A stretch of DNA of 64,000 bases, taken from Bradyrhizobium sp. AZCC 1719 (GTDB lineage Bacteria; Pseudomonadota; Alphaproteobacteria; Rhizobiales; Xanthobacteraceae). The notes under the pieces are model-generated. The model searched no databases, had not been told where the DNA came from, and was given only the letters and a program-made list of their open reading frames with translations. Every line of letters begins with the position of its first letter. Position 1 is the first letter of the stretch. Positions 26,542 to 35,726 of the stretch are shown here, one piece after another. Made by a program: the position numbers and the translations under genes. The DNA is taken from NCBI RefSeq assembly GCF_036924525.1, contig NZ_JAZHRU010000001.1:1083001-1147000 (forward strand). Direction: 5' to 3'.

Positions 26542-27192
26542 ATGGCCAGACAGGCCAAGGCGCAACGCGTTCTGACCCATAGCCAGATATGGACCGCGCT
26601 CGACCGGCTGGCGGAACGTGCCGGCATGTCACCCTCGGGTCTTGCCAAGCGAGCCGGCCTCGATCCCACCACGTTCAACAAATCCAAGCGCCTCGCCGCC
26701 GACGGCCGCGAACGCTGGCCGTCAACGGAATCAGTTTCCAAAGCGCTGGCCGCGACCAATTCGTCGATCGAGACCTTCGTGCAATTGATCGGCGACGGCG
26801 CGCGCAGCCAGCAGTCGGTGCCGCTGCTCGCCCTGGCGCAAGCCGGCGGCGGCCATTTCGACGATTCCGGCTTTCCCGCGGGCAAGGGCTGGGACGAGGT
26901 GGCGCTGCCGTCGACCACGGACGAGCATGCCTACGCGCTGGAAATCTCGGGCGACGCGATGAAGCCGACCTATCGCGACGGCGACATCATCGTGGTGTCG
27001 CCGGGCACGCCGATCCGGCGCGGCGACCGCGTGGTGCTCAAGACGTCAGACGGCGAAGTGATGGTCAAGGAATTGAAGCGCCGGACCACCAAGACCCTGG
27101 AACTGCAGTCGCTCAATCCAGCGCATGCCGATCGCACGCTTGAGGCCGACGACGTCGCCTGGATCGCCCGGATCGTATGGGCGAGCCAGTAG
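26542..27192 (+). CDS. XRE/S24-type (LexA/CI-like) regulator with Ala at the nucleophile position
   Basis: A protein of 216 residues. The N-terminal HTH (ALDRLAERAGMSPSGLAKRAGLDPTTFNKSKR) is joined to a C-terminal S24 peptidase-like domain (QSVPLLALAQAG...). In LexA-type enzymes the nucleophile lies in a GDSM motif and the general-base Lys 37 residues later. Here the motif is SGDAM with Ala139 (codon GCG at 26956-26958), and Lys176 (VMVKELKR) is exactly 37 residues downstream. Self-cleavage should therefore be impossible unless another residue substitutes. It may act as a non-cleavable repressor or C-terminal dimeriser. A Mug-like glycosylase gene overlaps its 3' end. Confidence 0.88.
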   Translation: MARQAKAQRVLTHSQIWTALDRLAERAGMSPSGLAKRAGLDPTTFNKSKRLAADGRERWPSTESVSKALAATNSSIETFVQLIGDGARSQQSVPLLALAQAGGGHFDDSGFPAGKGWDEVALPSTTDEHAYALEISGDAMKPTYRDGDIIVVSPGTPIRRGDRVVLKTSDGEVMVKELKRRTTKTLELQSLNPAHADRTLEADDVAWIARIVWASQ

Positions 27193-27707
27193 GGTTGCCT
27201 TCCGTGACGGACGTGCTGAGCGACCTGCTGCAACATTCTCTTCGCATCGTGTTGTGCGGAACCGCCGCGGGCACGACGTCGGCCGCCGAGCGAGCCTACT
27301 ACGCACACCGGCAGAACAAGTTCTGGAAGGTCCTGTACGAGACAGGGCTGACGCCGGAACCGATGCGGCCAAATCAATATCGCGATCTTCTGCAGTATCG
27401 GATCGGACTGACGGATCTCGTTAAAGCTGGCACGGGGATGGACCGTGCGACGTTGCCAAAACTGACAGCGGCGGATCGCGCCCGGTTGAGCAATGCGATC
27501 GCGACATTTCACCCGCAATTTCTCGCATTCACCAGCAAGACGGCCGGACAAAAATTCTTCGACAGCAAGCGCGACTATGGCGAGCAGTGTGAGCTGATCG
27601 GCGATACCAGGGTGTGGATATTGCCGTCGACCTCGGGCGCGGCAAACGGAAGCTGGCGTCCGGAAATCTGGCATCGGTTTGCGGATGCGGTCAGAGCGGC
27701 TGGGTGA
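27177..27707 (+). CDS. Mismatch-specific (Mug-like) uracil-DNA glycosylase
   Basis: A protein of 176 residues from the ATG at 27177, or 167 from GTG at 27204. Motif I is VLCGTAAGTTSA, in place of the GINPG of E. coli Mug; motif II is WILPSTSGAANGSW. QNKFWKVLYETGLTPEPMRPNQYRDLLQYRIGLTDLVK matches the Mug core. It would remove uracil or damaged bases from mismatches. The usual catalytic Asn of motif I is absent, as recalled for the Deinococcus Mug, where an Asp serves; the Asp in GLTDLV may do so here. It overlaps the S24 regulator gene by 16 nt, so the two are likely co-expressed. Confidence 0.82.
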   Translation: MGEPVGLPSVTDVLSDLLQHSLRIVLCGTAAGTTSAAERAYYAHRQNKFWKVLYETGLTPEPMRPNQYRDLLQYRIGLTDLVKAGTGMDRATLPKLTAADRARLSNAIATFHPQFLAFTSKTAGQKFFDSKRDYGEQCELIGDTRVWILPSTSGAANGSWRPEIWHRFADAVRAAG

Positions 27708-27711
27708 CCGC

Positions 27712-27838
27712 TTCTCCTTCTCCCCTTGTGGGAGAAGGTGCCGTAGCGAAGCGGAGGCGGATGAGGGGTTCTCTCCGCGGAGACAGACCCCTCATCCGGC
27801 GCTTCGCGCCACCTTCTCCCACAACGGGAGAAGGGAAG
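27712..27838. repeat. 'TCTCCCCTTGTGGGAGA' mosaic palindrome
   Basis: Left TTCTCCCCTTGTGGGAGAAG and right CTTCTCCCACAACGGGAGAAG arms, with inner GATGAGGGGT / ACCCCTCATC. Same family as 18061-18201. Located between convergent genes. Confidence 0.85.
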
Positions 27839-27840
27839 AC

Positions 27841-28623
27841 TTACGTCGCGTAATCCGGCTCTTTCCGATCCAACATCCGCTTCAAGGCAGCGAAATGCCG
27901 CTGCGCGGGCGTCGGGCCCTTGTAGAGATGCTCGTCCTTGTAATCGCGCTTGGTTTTCTCCACCACAGGCGCAGGAAGCTGTTTCAGCTTCTGCCCGGTC
28001 CACATCGCGTAGATCTGCACCTGGGCGGCACGCTCTACATAATAGAGCATGTCATAGGCTTCCGCGATGGTCGCGCCGACGGTGGAGATGCCGTGATTGG
28101 CCATGAACAGCACGGTCTTGTCGCCGATCACTTTTGCCAGCCGCGCGCCTTCGGCTGGGTCGAGCGCCGGGCCGGTGTACTCGTCGTCATAGGCAATAGC
28201 GCCCGACAGTCCGACCTCGGTCTGGCCGATCTCCTTGATGCGAGGATCTTCCAGCCGCGTCAGCGCGCTGGCATGCGGCATGTGGGTGTGAAACACCGCC
28301 TTCGCCTGCGGCAGCGCCTTGTGGATCGGCGCATGGATGCAATAGCAGGAGCGCTCGACCTCGCCCTCGCCGCTTTTGACCTCACCGTCGTCGATGCCGA
28401 CTTCCATGAAGCAGGAAGCCGTGACCTCGGACCAATGCGTGCCAAACGGGATCTGATAGTAGCGGTCGCTCTTGCCCGGCACCACGAATGTCAGATGGTT
28501 GAAGATGCCTTCGGAAAAGCCCTGGATGTAGGCCAACCGGTGCGCAGCCGCGAGATCGACCCGCGCCTGCCATTCCTCGGCGCTGTACTCGCTGAGCGAC
28601 TTCGGCGAAACCCTGAACTGCAT
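27841..28623 (-). CDS. Class II aldolase/adducin family protein
   Basis: A protein of 260 residues. The fold is seen from HRLAYIQGFSEGIFNHLTFVVPG onward. Zn ligands are in VFHTHMPHASAL (HxH) and the later MANHGIST His. Members cleave sugar phosphates (fuculose-1-P, ribulose-5-P epimerase) or act as decarboxylases or lyases of small hydroxy acids. Because it lacks the N-terminal SGN phosphate-binding motif and has FNHLT instead, a non-phosphorylated substrate is likely. It is flanked by repeats and appears monocistronic. Confidence 0.88.
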   Translation of the reverse strand: MQFRVSPKSLSEYSAEEWQARVDLAAAHRLAYIQGFSEGIFNHLTFVVPGKSDRYYQIPFGTHWSEVTASCFMEVGIDDGEVKSGEGEVERSCYCIHAPIHKALPQAKAVFHTHMPHASALTRLEDPRIKEIGQTEVGLSGAIAYDDEYTGPALDPAEGARLAKVIGDKTVLFMANHGISTVGATIAEAYDMLYYVERAAQVQIYAMWTGQKLKQLPAPVVEKTKRDYKDEHLYKGPTPAQRHFAALKRMLDRKEPDYAT

Positions 28624-28778
28624 GAGCTTTCTCCCTGATCCGCTTATTTGCCGGCCCCTCGGGGGAGGCTTTGACGGCTGTTATGCGCAATAGTGTAGCG
28701 CAATCCGGTACGGATAGCGGCTGAAATTGCGGCGGACCTGCCATCCCGGTTTGCAGGTCCGAGCCGCAGCCAAGCCCT

Positions 28779-28912
28779 CCGGTGTCGTCCCGGTCTTGAG
28801 CCGGGACCCATAACCACAATCGTTCGTTACTTTGCATCAAGCCGGGCCACAGCGAAGCTAATAACACCGGCCGGTGGTTATGGGTCCCTGCGTCCGCAGG
28901 GACGACCGAGAT
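28779..28912. repeat. Palindromic intergenic repeat
   Basis: Arms GTCGTCCCGG...GGGACCCATAACCAC at the left and GTGGTTATGGGTCCC...GGGACGAC at the right form a long imperfect inverted repeat across the gap between the aldolase and lysK genes. The remainder of 28624-28778 holds no recognisable feature other than the aldolase promoter region. Confidence 0.7.
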
Positions 28913-28914
28913 AG

Positions 28915-30546
<1,632 letters not shown>

Positions 30547-30619
30547 TTAAAGGGCTCTCTGTGGAAGCCGCGGAAACTAGCGCTTCCGCGGCAAAATGCA
30601 AAATGACGACGTCTTCGCT

Positions 30620-30745
30620 GTCATTCCGGGGCGATGCGAAAGCATCGAACTCTGGGGCGCCCCTTCCGCCCCTGAGAATCTCGAGATTCCCCGATGCGCA
30701 ATTGCGCATCTGAGGTCTGGTCCTTCGGACCATCCCGGAATGACG
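30620..30745. repeat. 'ATTCCGGGGCGATGC' palindromic repeat
   Basis: GTCATTCCGGGGCGATGC at the left and CATCCCGGAATGACG at the right. The core CTCGAGATTCCCCGATGCGC continues into ATTGCGCATCTGAGGT, the inverted counterpart of the element at 16609-16705. Confidence 0.85.
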
Positions 30746-30750
30746 TCATC

Positions 30751-31668
30751 TCAAAACGGACTAATCGAAAAATACCGCAGCCACAGATCGGTGAAGCGGC
30801 CTTTTTCCCAGATCCGGAACAGCGCCCAGTTCAGCGACGTCCGGAGCAAATCGTTGCCCTTGCGGACGGCGATGCCGATGCCTTCGCCGAAATAGCGGCT
30901 CTCAACGAACGGCCCGCCGGAAAAGGCGCAGCATTCGGCGGAATCGGTGCCGTTAATCCAGAACGCCAGCGAGATCGCATCGCCGAAGATGAAGTCGACC
31001 TCGCTCCGCCTGAGTGCCAGCCGCAGTGCGTCGTCGTTCGGGTAGGATTTGATCTCGGCGTCGGTGAACATCGCCTTCAGATAGGCCTCATGCGAGGTGC
31101 CGGCGATGACGCCGACCTTCTTGCCTTCGAGATATTCCGGGCGGACTTCCGGCATGACAGCATCGCGCCGTGACACGAAGCGCGCCGGCGCGCGGTAATA
31201 GGGATCGGTGAAATCGAGTCTTGCGCGCAAGGCCGACGTCACCGCCATGGAGGCGATAATGGCGTCGCCGCGATTGCTGGTGATCGCATCGACCAGCGTC
31301 TCGAACCGGCGCATCTGGATGGTGCAGGAAATCTTGATCTCGTCGCACAGCGCGCGCGCCAGATCGACGTTGAAGCCGGCGGGATTGCCGTCGGGGCCGG
31401 TAAAGTTGAACGGCGGATAATCGGTCTCGGTCAGGAACCGGATCACCGTGAGGCGCGACATGTCCGGCCGGTCCGGGCGCCGCCGCGGGTCCCAGAAGCC
31501 GGGCACCGCCTGCGGTGCCGCCTCGACCGCGGTGCGGGGTTGGGTTTGCGCCTGCGCCGCATTACCGCCGACGGCCGTCAACGCGCACGCGATCGACAGC
31601 CCGACCAGCCACGCGCTGATGGTTCGATGCAGCCTTGCATTGGTTAACTGGACGTTAAGATATGGCAT
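30751..31668 (-). CDS. Extracellular solute-binding protein (SBP family 3)
   Basis: A protein of 305 residues. An N-terminal signal peptide (AWLVGLSIACALTAVGGNAAQA) is followed by a short linker. The SBP_bac_3 domain begins TVIRFLTETDYPPFNFTGPDGNPAGFNVDLARALCDEI and continues VDAITSNRGDAIIASMAVTSALRARLDFTDPYY. It binds amino acids or related polar solutes. No permease is adjacent. The ATG at 31668 is chosen over a TTG nine bases upstream. A perfect TTAA-N7-TTAA lies within the first codons (31644-31658). Confidence 0.88.
   Translation of the reverse strand: MPYLNVQLTNARLHRTISAWLVGLSIACALTAVGGNAAQAQTQPRTAVEAAPQAVPGFWDPRRRPDRPDMSRLTVIRFLTETDYPPFNFTGPDGNPAGFNVDLARALCDEIKISCTIQMRRFETLVDAITSNRGDAIIASMAVTSALRARLDFTDPYYRAPARFVSRRDAVMPEVRPEYLEGKKVGVIAGTSHEAYLKAMFTDAEIKSYPNDDALRLALRRSEVDFIFGDAISLAFWINGTDSAECCAFSGGPFVESRYFGEGIGIAVRKGNDLLRTSLNWALFRIWEKGRFTDLWLRYFSISPF
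31644..31658. promoter_or_regulatory. TTAA-N7-TTAA (CtrA-type site) at the start of the solute-binding gene
   Basis: A perfect match to the CtrA full-site consensus, lying 10-24 nt inside the start codon of the minus-strand gene. If real it would act by repression; it may be a chance match in coding sequence. Confidence 0.3.
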
Positions 31669-31755
31669 CTTCGGCAATGGCTTTGCGGAATTTCACGGCC
31701 TTATAGACCATCCGGCCCGCGATGCGAGGCCGTTTTCGCCCTTTGGCCTTGCCGC

Positions 31756-32346
31756 TCATAGATAGCGCTTCAGATCCTTGGCGGCTTCCTCCGGCGTCCT
31801 TTTCAGGTTGAAGGGCGCTACGAAATTGCCGTCGCGATCCATCAGATAGATCAGCGCGGTGTGATCCATGGTGTAATCGCCGTCCTTGAGTGGGACTTTC
31901 CGGGCATAGACCCGGTAGGCCGAGAGCACTTTTGCCACCGCGTCCGGCGAGCCGGTCAACCCCTTCAAATGCGGGTCGAAGCTGGAGAGATAGTCCTTCA
32001 TCGCGGCCGTCGTGTCGCGCTCGGGATCGACGGAGACGAACCAGGCGTTGACGCGATCGGCATCACTGCCCATCGCCTTTAACACTTCGGAAATCTCGAA
32101 CAGCGCGGTCGGACAGACATCGGGGCAATGGGTGAAGCCGAAGAAGATCAGCGTCGGCTTGCCCTTCAAATTCTGCTGGGTGACGGTCTGGCCGGCCTGG
32201 TCGGTCAGTTGAAACGGCCCGCCGATCGCAGCCGGCGCCGTGACGGTTCGCAAGCCGCCGAGCGCCCACATCATGATCACCAGCCCGACCAAGAGGCTCG
32301 CGGCGAAGGCAGCGATAATCACCAGCGGGCGAATGGTCCGGTCCAT
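31756..32346 (-). CDS. SCO1/SenC family copper chaperone/redox protein
   Basis: A protein of 196 residues with an N-terminal membrane anchor (about 7-30) and a thioredoxin-like periplasmic domain. The copper site is complete: CPDVC at 74-78 and His162 in YTMDHTALIYL. SCO proteins deliver or redox-condition copper for the CuA centre of cytochrome oxidases, or manage thiols. A small membrane protein gene lies 23 nt upstream and may be co-transcribed. Confidence 0.93.
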   Translation of the reverse strand: MDRTIRPLVIIAAFAASLLVGLVIMMWALGGLRTVTAPAAIGGPFQLTDQAGQTVTQQNLKGKPTLIFFGFTHCPDVCPTALFEISEVLKAMGSDADRVNAWFVSVDPERDTTAAMKDYLSSFDPHLKGLTGSPDAVAKVLSAYRVYARKVPLKDGDYTMDHTALIYLMDRDGNFVAPFNLKRTPEEAAKDLKRYL

Positions 32347-32369
32347 GTCAGGAATTCCTTATTGCCCGG

Positions 32370-32531
32370 TCAGAAGCAGGCCGAGATGCCGGCGGCGATC
32401 ATTTCGAAAAACACCGTGGTGCCGTAATGGAACCACAATGCAGCCGCGCCGAGCACGGCCAGCGCACCGAGGCCGGCAGCGCTCCAGACGATGACGGACG
32501 CGACCCTGCCCTGATGCGGGGCTGCCGCCAT
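32370..32531 (-). CDS. Small single-pass membrane protein
   Basis: About 53 residues from the ATG at 32531 (an ATG at 32564 is an alternative). One membrane helix (VIVWSAAGLGALAVLGAAALW) is followed by FHYGTTVFFEMIAAGISACF. No ribosome site is strong. Its position directly upstream of the SCO gene and the clean hydrophobic helix support a real gene. I recognise no named family. Confidence 0.5.
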   Translation of the reverse strand: MAAAPHQGRVASVIVWSAAGLGALAVLGAAALWFHYGTTVFFEMIAAGISACF

Positions 32532-32689
32532 CGTTCGGACTCGCGTGGAAATCGGCTGAACCATGGGGTTCAGATAGGGGCAGTTCCCGGTGCAGGCAAG
32601 CGGAATGGCCGTACCCAACATCACGTCACGCGGAGGCCAAGTGGGACGAGAGGTGCACAACAAGCAAATGGCCGGGACCCGTCTCCGCT

Positions 32690-32760
32690 AACGCCTCGCC
32701 GGGCCAAGAATGCGCTCAGCCGCCGAAGCTTTAGCGAAGGCGGCAGGCCCGGCCACCGCG
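32690..32760. repeat. Palindromic repeat fragment with the GCCGAAGC module
   Basis: Contains CGCCGGGCCAAGAATGCGCTC (related to 19152-19245) and the hairpin GCCGCCGAAGCTTTAGCGAAGGCGGC. The latter module also occurs at 20810-20835 and 38099-38124. Confidence 0.65.
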
Positions 32761-32770
32761 CTACGCTGGT

Positions 32771-33241
32771 TCAGCGCGAAGCAGGCTTGTTCGAGGAGGC
32801 CTGGGCGTCGAGATAGCAGGGCCGGTACATCGCCTGAAGCTGCTTGCCGCGCAGGAAGAGCATGCGCTGGGTCAGGCCGCCGCGTGCCGCGATCCACCTC
32901 CGTACCGCCGGTGGATACATCGAATACAGCATCTGGGTTGCTTCGGGGTTGGTGATGGCACGGCCGTTGGCCCCGAAATCCCAGGCGGCATGGAAGCCGA
33001 GATTGGCGTGCGAGGTAACGCAGATCCGGTCATGGGGAACCGCGCCGAGCACGATGGTGCAGGCCGAGGCGCACAGGCCGTCGATGATCACGGTTTCGCC
33101 CGAGGTACGCAGGCCCTGGTATTTGTCGACATAGGTGCCGATCCGGCCGCCGCGGTCATCCGCGATCCGCACCACCGCCTGGCTCGCCCCCACTCCCGCC
33201 AGCAGCAGCACCGCGGCAAGCAACCCCGTCACCAGCTTCAT
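32771..33241 (-). CDS. Secreted ClpP-fold-like protein
   Basis: A protein of 156 residues with a signal peptide (about 1-22, LLAAVLLLAGVGASQA). The core has VIIDGLCASACTIVLGAVPHDRICVTSHANLGFHAAWDF, which mirrors the GYCASAC...GVHRF arrangement of the larger protein at 6009-6812 and of COG3904-like sequences: Ser in CASAC and a following His. A periplasmic hydrolase role is inference; the conserved Cys pair around the Ser could be disulfide-bonded. Confidence 0.72.
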   Translation of the reverse strand: MKLVTGLLAAVLLLAGVGASQAVVRIADDRGGRIGTYVDKYQGLRTSGETVIIDGLCASACTIVLGAVPHDRICVTSHANLGFHAAWDFGANGRAITNPEATQMLYSMYPPAVRRWIAARGGLTQRMLFLRGKQLQAMYRPCYLDAQASSNKPASR

Positions 33242-33525
33242 ATCCCGCCCCAGTCAAAAATGTCGAAACCGAATCTGATCGTCTTCGTGATGCAAGACGT
33301 GGCGTAGCGTCGTTTGAGATCGTGATTTTGTCTAGGCAGCCACACCCAGTCAAAACAAATTCAAATTAAGTGTTGCTTGGCCGCTGCACCCTCCGCGCGT
33401 AAAGGTCCCAAACTGGAACAAGCAGCCCTTTGCCGCAGCGATGCAGTCACAGACAAGAGTCCGTTTGCCGTTGACCGCGCGCGAGGACGCGGGCTTGAAT
33501 CAAAAACGGCACGGGGGAGGAAACG

Positions 33526-35184
33526 ATGGCTGACGATGCAGACGTAATTGTGGTCGGCGGTGGCTTGGCGGGGCTGGTCGCGGCGACGGAGATCGCAGAT
33601 GCCGGCAAGCGCGTCATTGTCGTCGACCAGGAAGGAGAACAAAGCCTTGGCGGACAAGCCTTTTGGTCGTTCGGCGGATTGTTTCTGATCGACTCTCCCG
33701 AACAGCGCCGGCTCCGCATTAGGGATTCGCTTGATCTCGCATTGCAGGATTGGATGGGCTCCGCGGGCTTCGACCGCGACGACGACCATTGGCCGAAGCG
33801 ATGGGCGGAAGCCTATGTCGCGTTCGCGGCCGGCGAGAAGCGGGAATGGCTGCGTGCGATGGGCCACCGTATTTTTCCGGTGGTCGGCTGGGCCGAGCGC
33901 GGCGGCTATGACGCGATGGGCCACGGCAATTCGGTGCCGCGCTTTCACGTCACCTGGGGCACCGGCCCCGGCATCGTCGAGCCGTTCGAGCGCCGCGCGC
34001 GCGAAGCGCAAAAAAATGGCCGGTTAACGTTCAAGTTCCGCCACCGCGTCGACACACTCATGATGACGAACGGCGCGGTCGAGGGAGTCGGCGGTTCGGT
34101 GCTCGAACCCGATAGCGTCGAGCGCGGCAAGAGCTCCTCGCGCCAGGTCGTCGGCGATTTCACGCTGCGTGCACAGGCCGTGATCGTCGCTTCCGGCGGC
34201 ATCGGCGGCAATCACGACATGGTCCGGCAGAACTGGCCGAAGCGTCTGGGCGCGCCGCCGAAATTCATGATCTCCGGCGTGCCCGAACATGTCGACGGCC
34301 GCATGATCGGCATCACCGAGGCCGCCGGCGCGCGGCTGATCAACCGCGATCGGATGTGGCACTACGTCGAGGGCATCCGGAACTGGAACCCGATCTGGCC
34401 GCGCCACGGCATCCGTATCCTGCCCGGCCCCTCCTCGATGTGGTTCGACGCCACGGGCAAGCGCCTGCCCGCCCCGCTGTTCCCCGGCTCCGACACGCTC
34501 GGCCAACTGCAATACATCATGTCGACCGGCTACGATTACTCCTGGTTCATCCTGACCCAGAGCATCATCAAAAAGGAGTTCGCGCTCTCCGGCTCCGAGC
34601 AGAATCCCGACCTCACCGGCAAGAGCTGGCGCATGACGATCAAGCGCGCCACCAACAAGGGTGCGCCGGCGCCGGTGGAAGCGTTCAAGCAGAACGGCGC
34701 CGATTTCATCGTGCGCGACAATCTCGGCGACCTCATCGGCGCGATGAACGCACTCGCCGGCAACGACCTGCTCAAGCACGATCACATCAAGGCGCAAATC
34801 GAGGCGCGCGACCGCGAGATCACCAACCCCTATGTCAAGGACGCGCAGGTGATGAACCTGCACAATGCGCGCCGCTATATCGGCGACAAATTGATCCGCA
34901 CCGCAAAGCCGCACAAAATTCTCGACCCCGAACACGGCCCGCTGATCGCGGTCAAGCTCAACATATTGACGCGCAAGACGCTGGGCGGTTTCGAGACCGA
35001 TCTCGACTCGCGCGTATTCGGCGCCAACGGCGAGATCATCAGGGGCCTGTACGCCGCGGGCGAAGCCGCCGGATTCGGTGGCGGCGGCATGCATGGCTAC
35101 CGCTCGCTGGAAGGCACCTTCCTCGGCGGCTGTCTGTTCTCGGGCAGGAACGCGGGACGCGCAGCGGCAAAGGCGGCCTCCTGA
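33526..35184 (+). CDS. FAD-binding dehydrogenase (fumarate reductase/KstD-like)
   Basis: A flavoprotein of 552 residues. The dinucleotide-binding motif DVIVVGGGLAGLVAATEIADAGKRVIVVDQE is at the N-terminus, with GGQAFWSFGGLF next. ASGGIGGNHDMVRQNWPK and the C-terminal GLYAAGEAAGFGGGGMHGYRSLEGTFLGGCLFSGRNAGR are FAD-binding and closing motifs of the FAD_binding_2 family. The group includes 3-ketosteroid dehydrogenases and fumarate reductases; this subgroup is annotated only as FAD-binding dehydrogenase. GGGGGAGGAAACG precedes the ATG. A RidA gene follows after 121 nt. Confidence 0.9.
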   Translation: MADDADVIVVGGGLAGLVAATEIADAGKRVIVVDQEGEQSLGGQAFWSFGGLFLIDSPEQRRLRIRDSLDLALQDWMGSAGFDRDDDHWPKRWAEAYVAFAAGEKREWLRAMGHRIFPVVGWAERGGYDAMGHGNSVPRFHVTWGTGPGIVEPFERRAREAQKNGRLTFKFRHRVDTLMMTNGAVEGVGGSVLEPDSVERGKSSSRQVVGDFTLRAQAVIVASGGIGGNHDMVRQNWPKRLGAPPKFMISGVPEHVDGRMIGITEAAGARLINRDRMWHYVEGIRNWNPIWPRHGIRILPGPSSMWFDATGKRLPAPLFPGSDTLGQLQYIMSTGYDYSWFILTQSIIKKEFALSGSEQNPDLTGKSWRMTIKRATNKGAPAPVEAFKQNGADFIVRDNLGDLIGAMNALAGNDLLKHDHIKAQIEARDREITNPYVKDAQVMNLHNARRYIGDKLIRTAKPHKILDPEHGPLIAVKLNILTRKTLGGFETDLDSRVFGANGEIIRGLYAAGEAAGFGGGGMHGYRSLEGTFLGGCLFSGRNAGRAAAKAAS

Positions 35185-35305
35185 TTTCTCGCCGTGATGG
35201 CCGGGCTTGTCCCGGCATGGCGGCTCCAAGCTCAATGCAAATAACGCAGTGGCGCATGGGACACGAGCGCGCTAAGTAACCGCCGCCCCCTATCAGGAGA
35301 ACAAT

Positions 35306-35656
35306 ATGACCATCCAGCGCTTCGAAACCGGACCTCGCATGAGCCAGGCCGTCGTCCACGGCAACACCGTCTATCTCGCGGGCGTCGTTGCCGGCAAGGC
35401 CGCCGGCAAGAGCGTGACCGAGCAGACTCAGGACATTCTCTCGATCATCGACGGCCATCTCGCCAAGGCCGGCACCGACAAGTCGAAGCTCTTGTCAGCC
35501 ACGATCTACATCACCGACATGAAGACCTTTCCCGAGATGAACGCGGTGTGGGACGGCTGGGTCTCGGCCGGCAATACGCCGGCGCGCGCCACCGTCGAGG
35601 CCAAGCTCGCCGCCCCGCAGTACAATGTCGAGATCATGGTGGTCGCGGCGAAGTAA
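35306..35656 (+). CDS. RidA family protein
   Basis: A protein of 116 residues. It has VYLAGVVAGKAAGKSVTEQTQDILSIIDGHLAKAGTDKSKLLSATIYITDM and the signature NTPARATVEAKLAAPQYNVEIMVVAAK (substrate-binding Arg in the RAxVEA motif). RidA enzymes hydrolyse reactive enamines and imines to ketones. The Arg supports real imine-deaminase activity. AGGAG is 6 nt before the ATG. A strong terminator hairpin follows. Confidence 0.93.
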   Translation: MTIQRFETGPRMSQAVVHGNTVYLAGVVAGKAAGKSVTEQTQDILSIIDGHLAKAGTDKSKLLSATIYITDMKTFPEMNAVWDGWVSAGNTPARATVEAKLAAPQYNVEIMVVAAK

Positions 35657-35683
35657 CGTCAGCCAGCCGCTAACCGTCTTGCT

Positions 35684-35711
35684 GCCCCGGATTGCAGGCG
35701 CAATCCGGGGC
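35684..35711. terminator. Strong bidirectional terminator hairpin
   Basis: A perfect 12-bp stem GCCCCGGATTGC / GCAATCCGGGGC with loop AGGC, followed by ATTTTC on the plus strand. It lies between the convergent RidA and PhaC-like genes. Confidence 0.85.
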
Positions 35712-35726
35712 ATTTTCATCTGCCTC

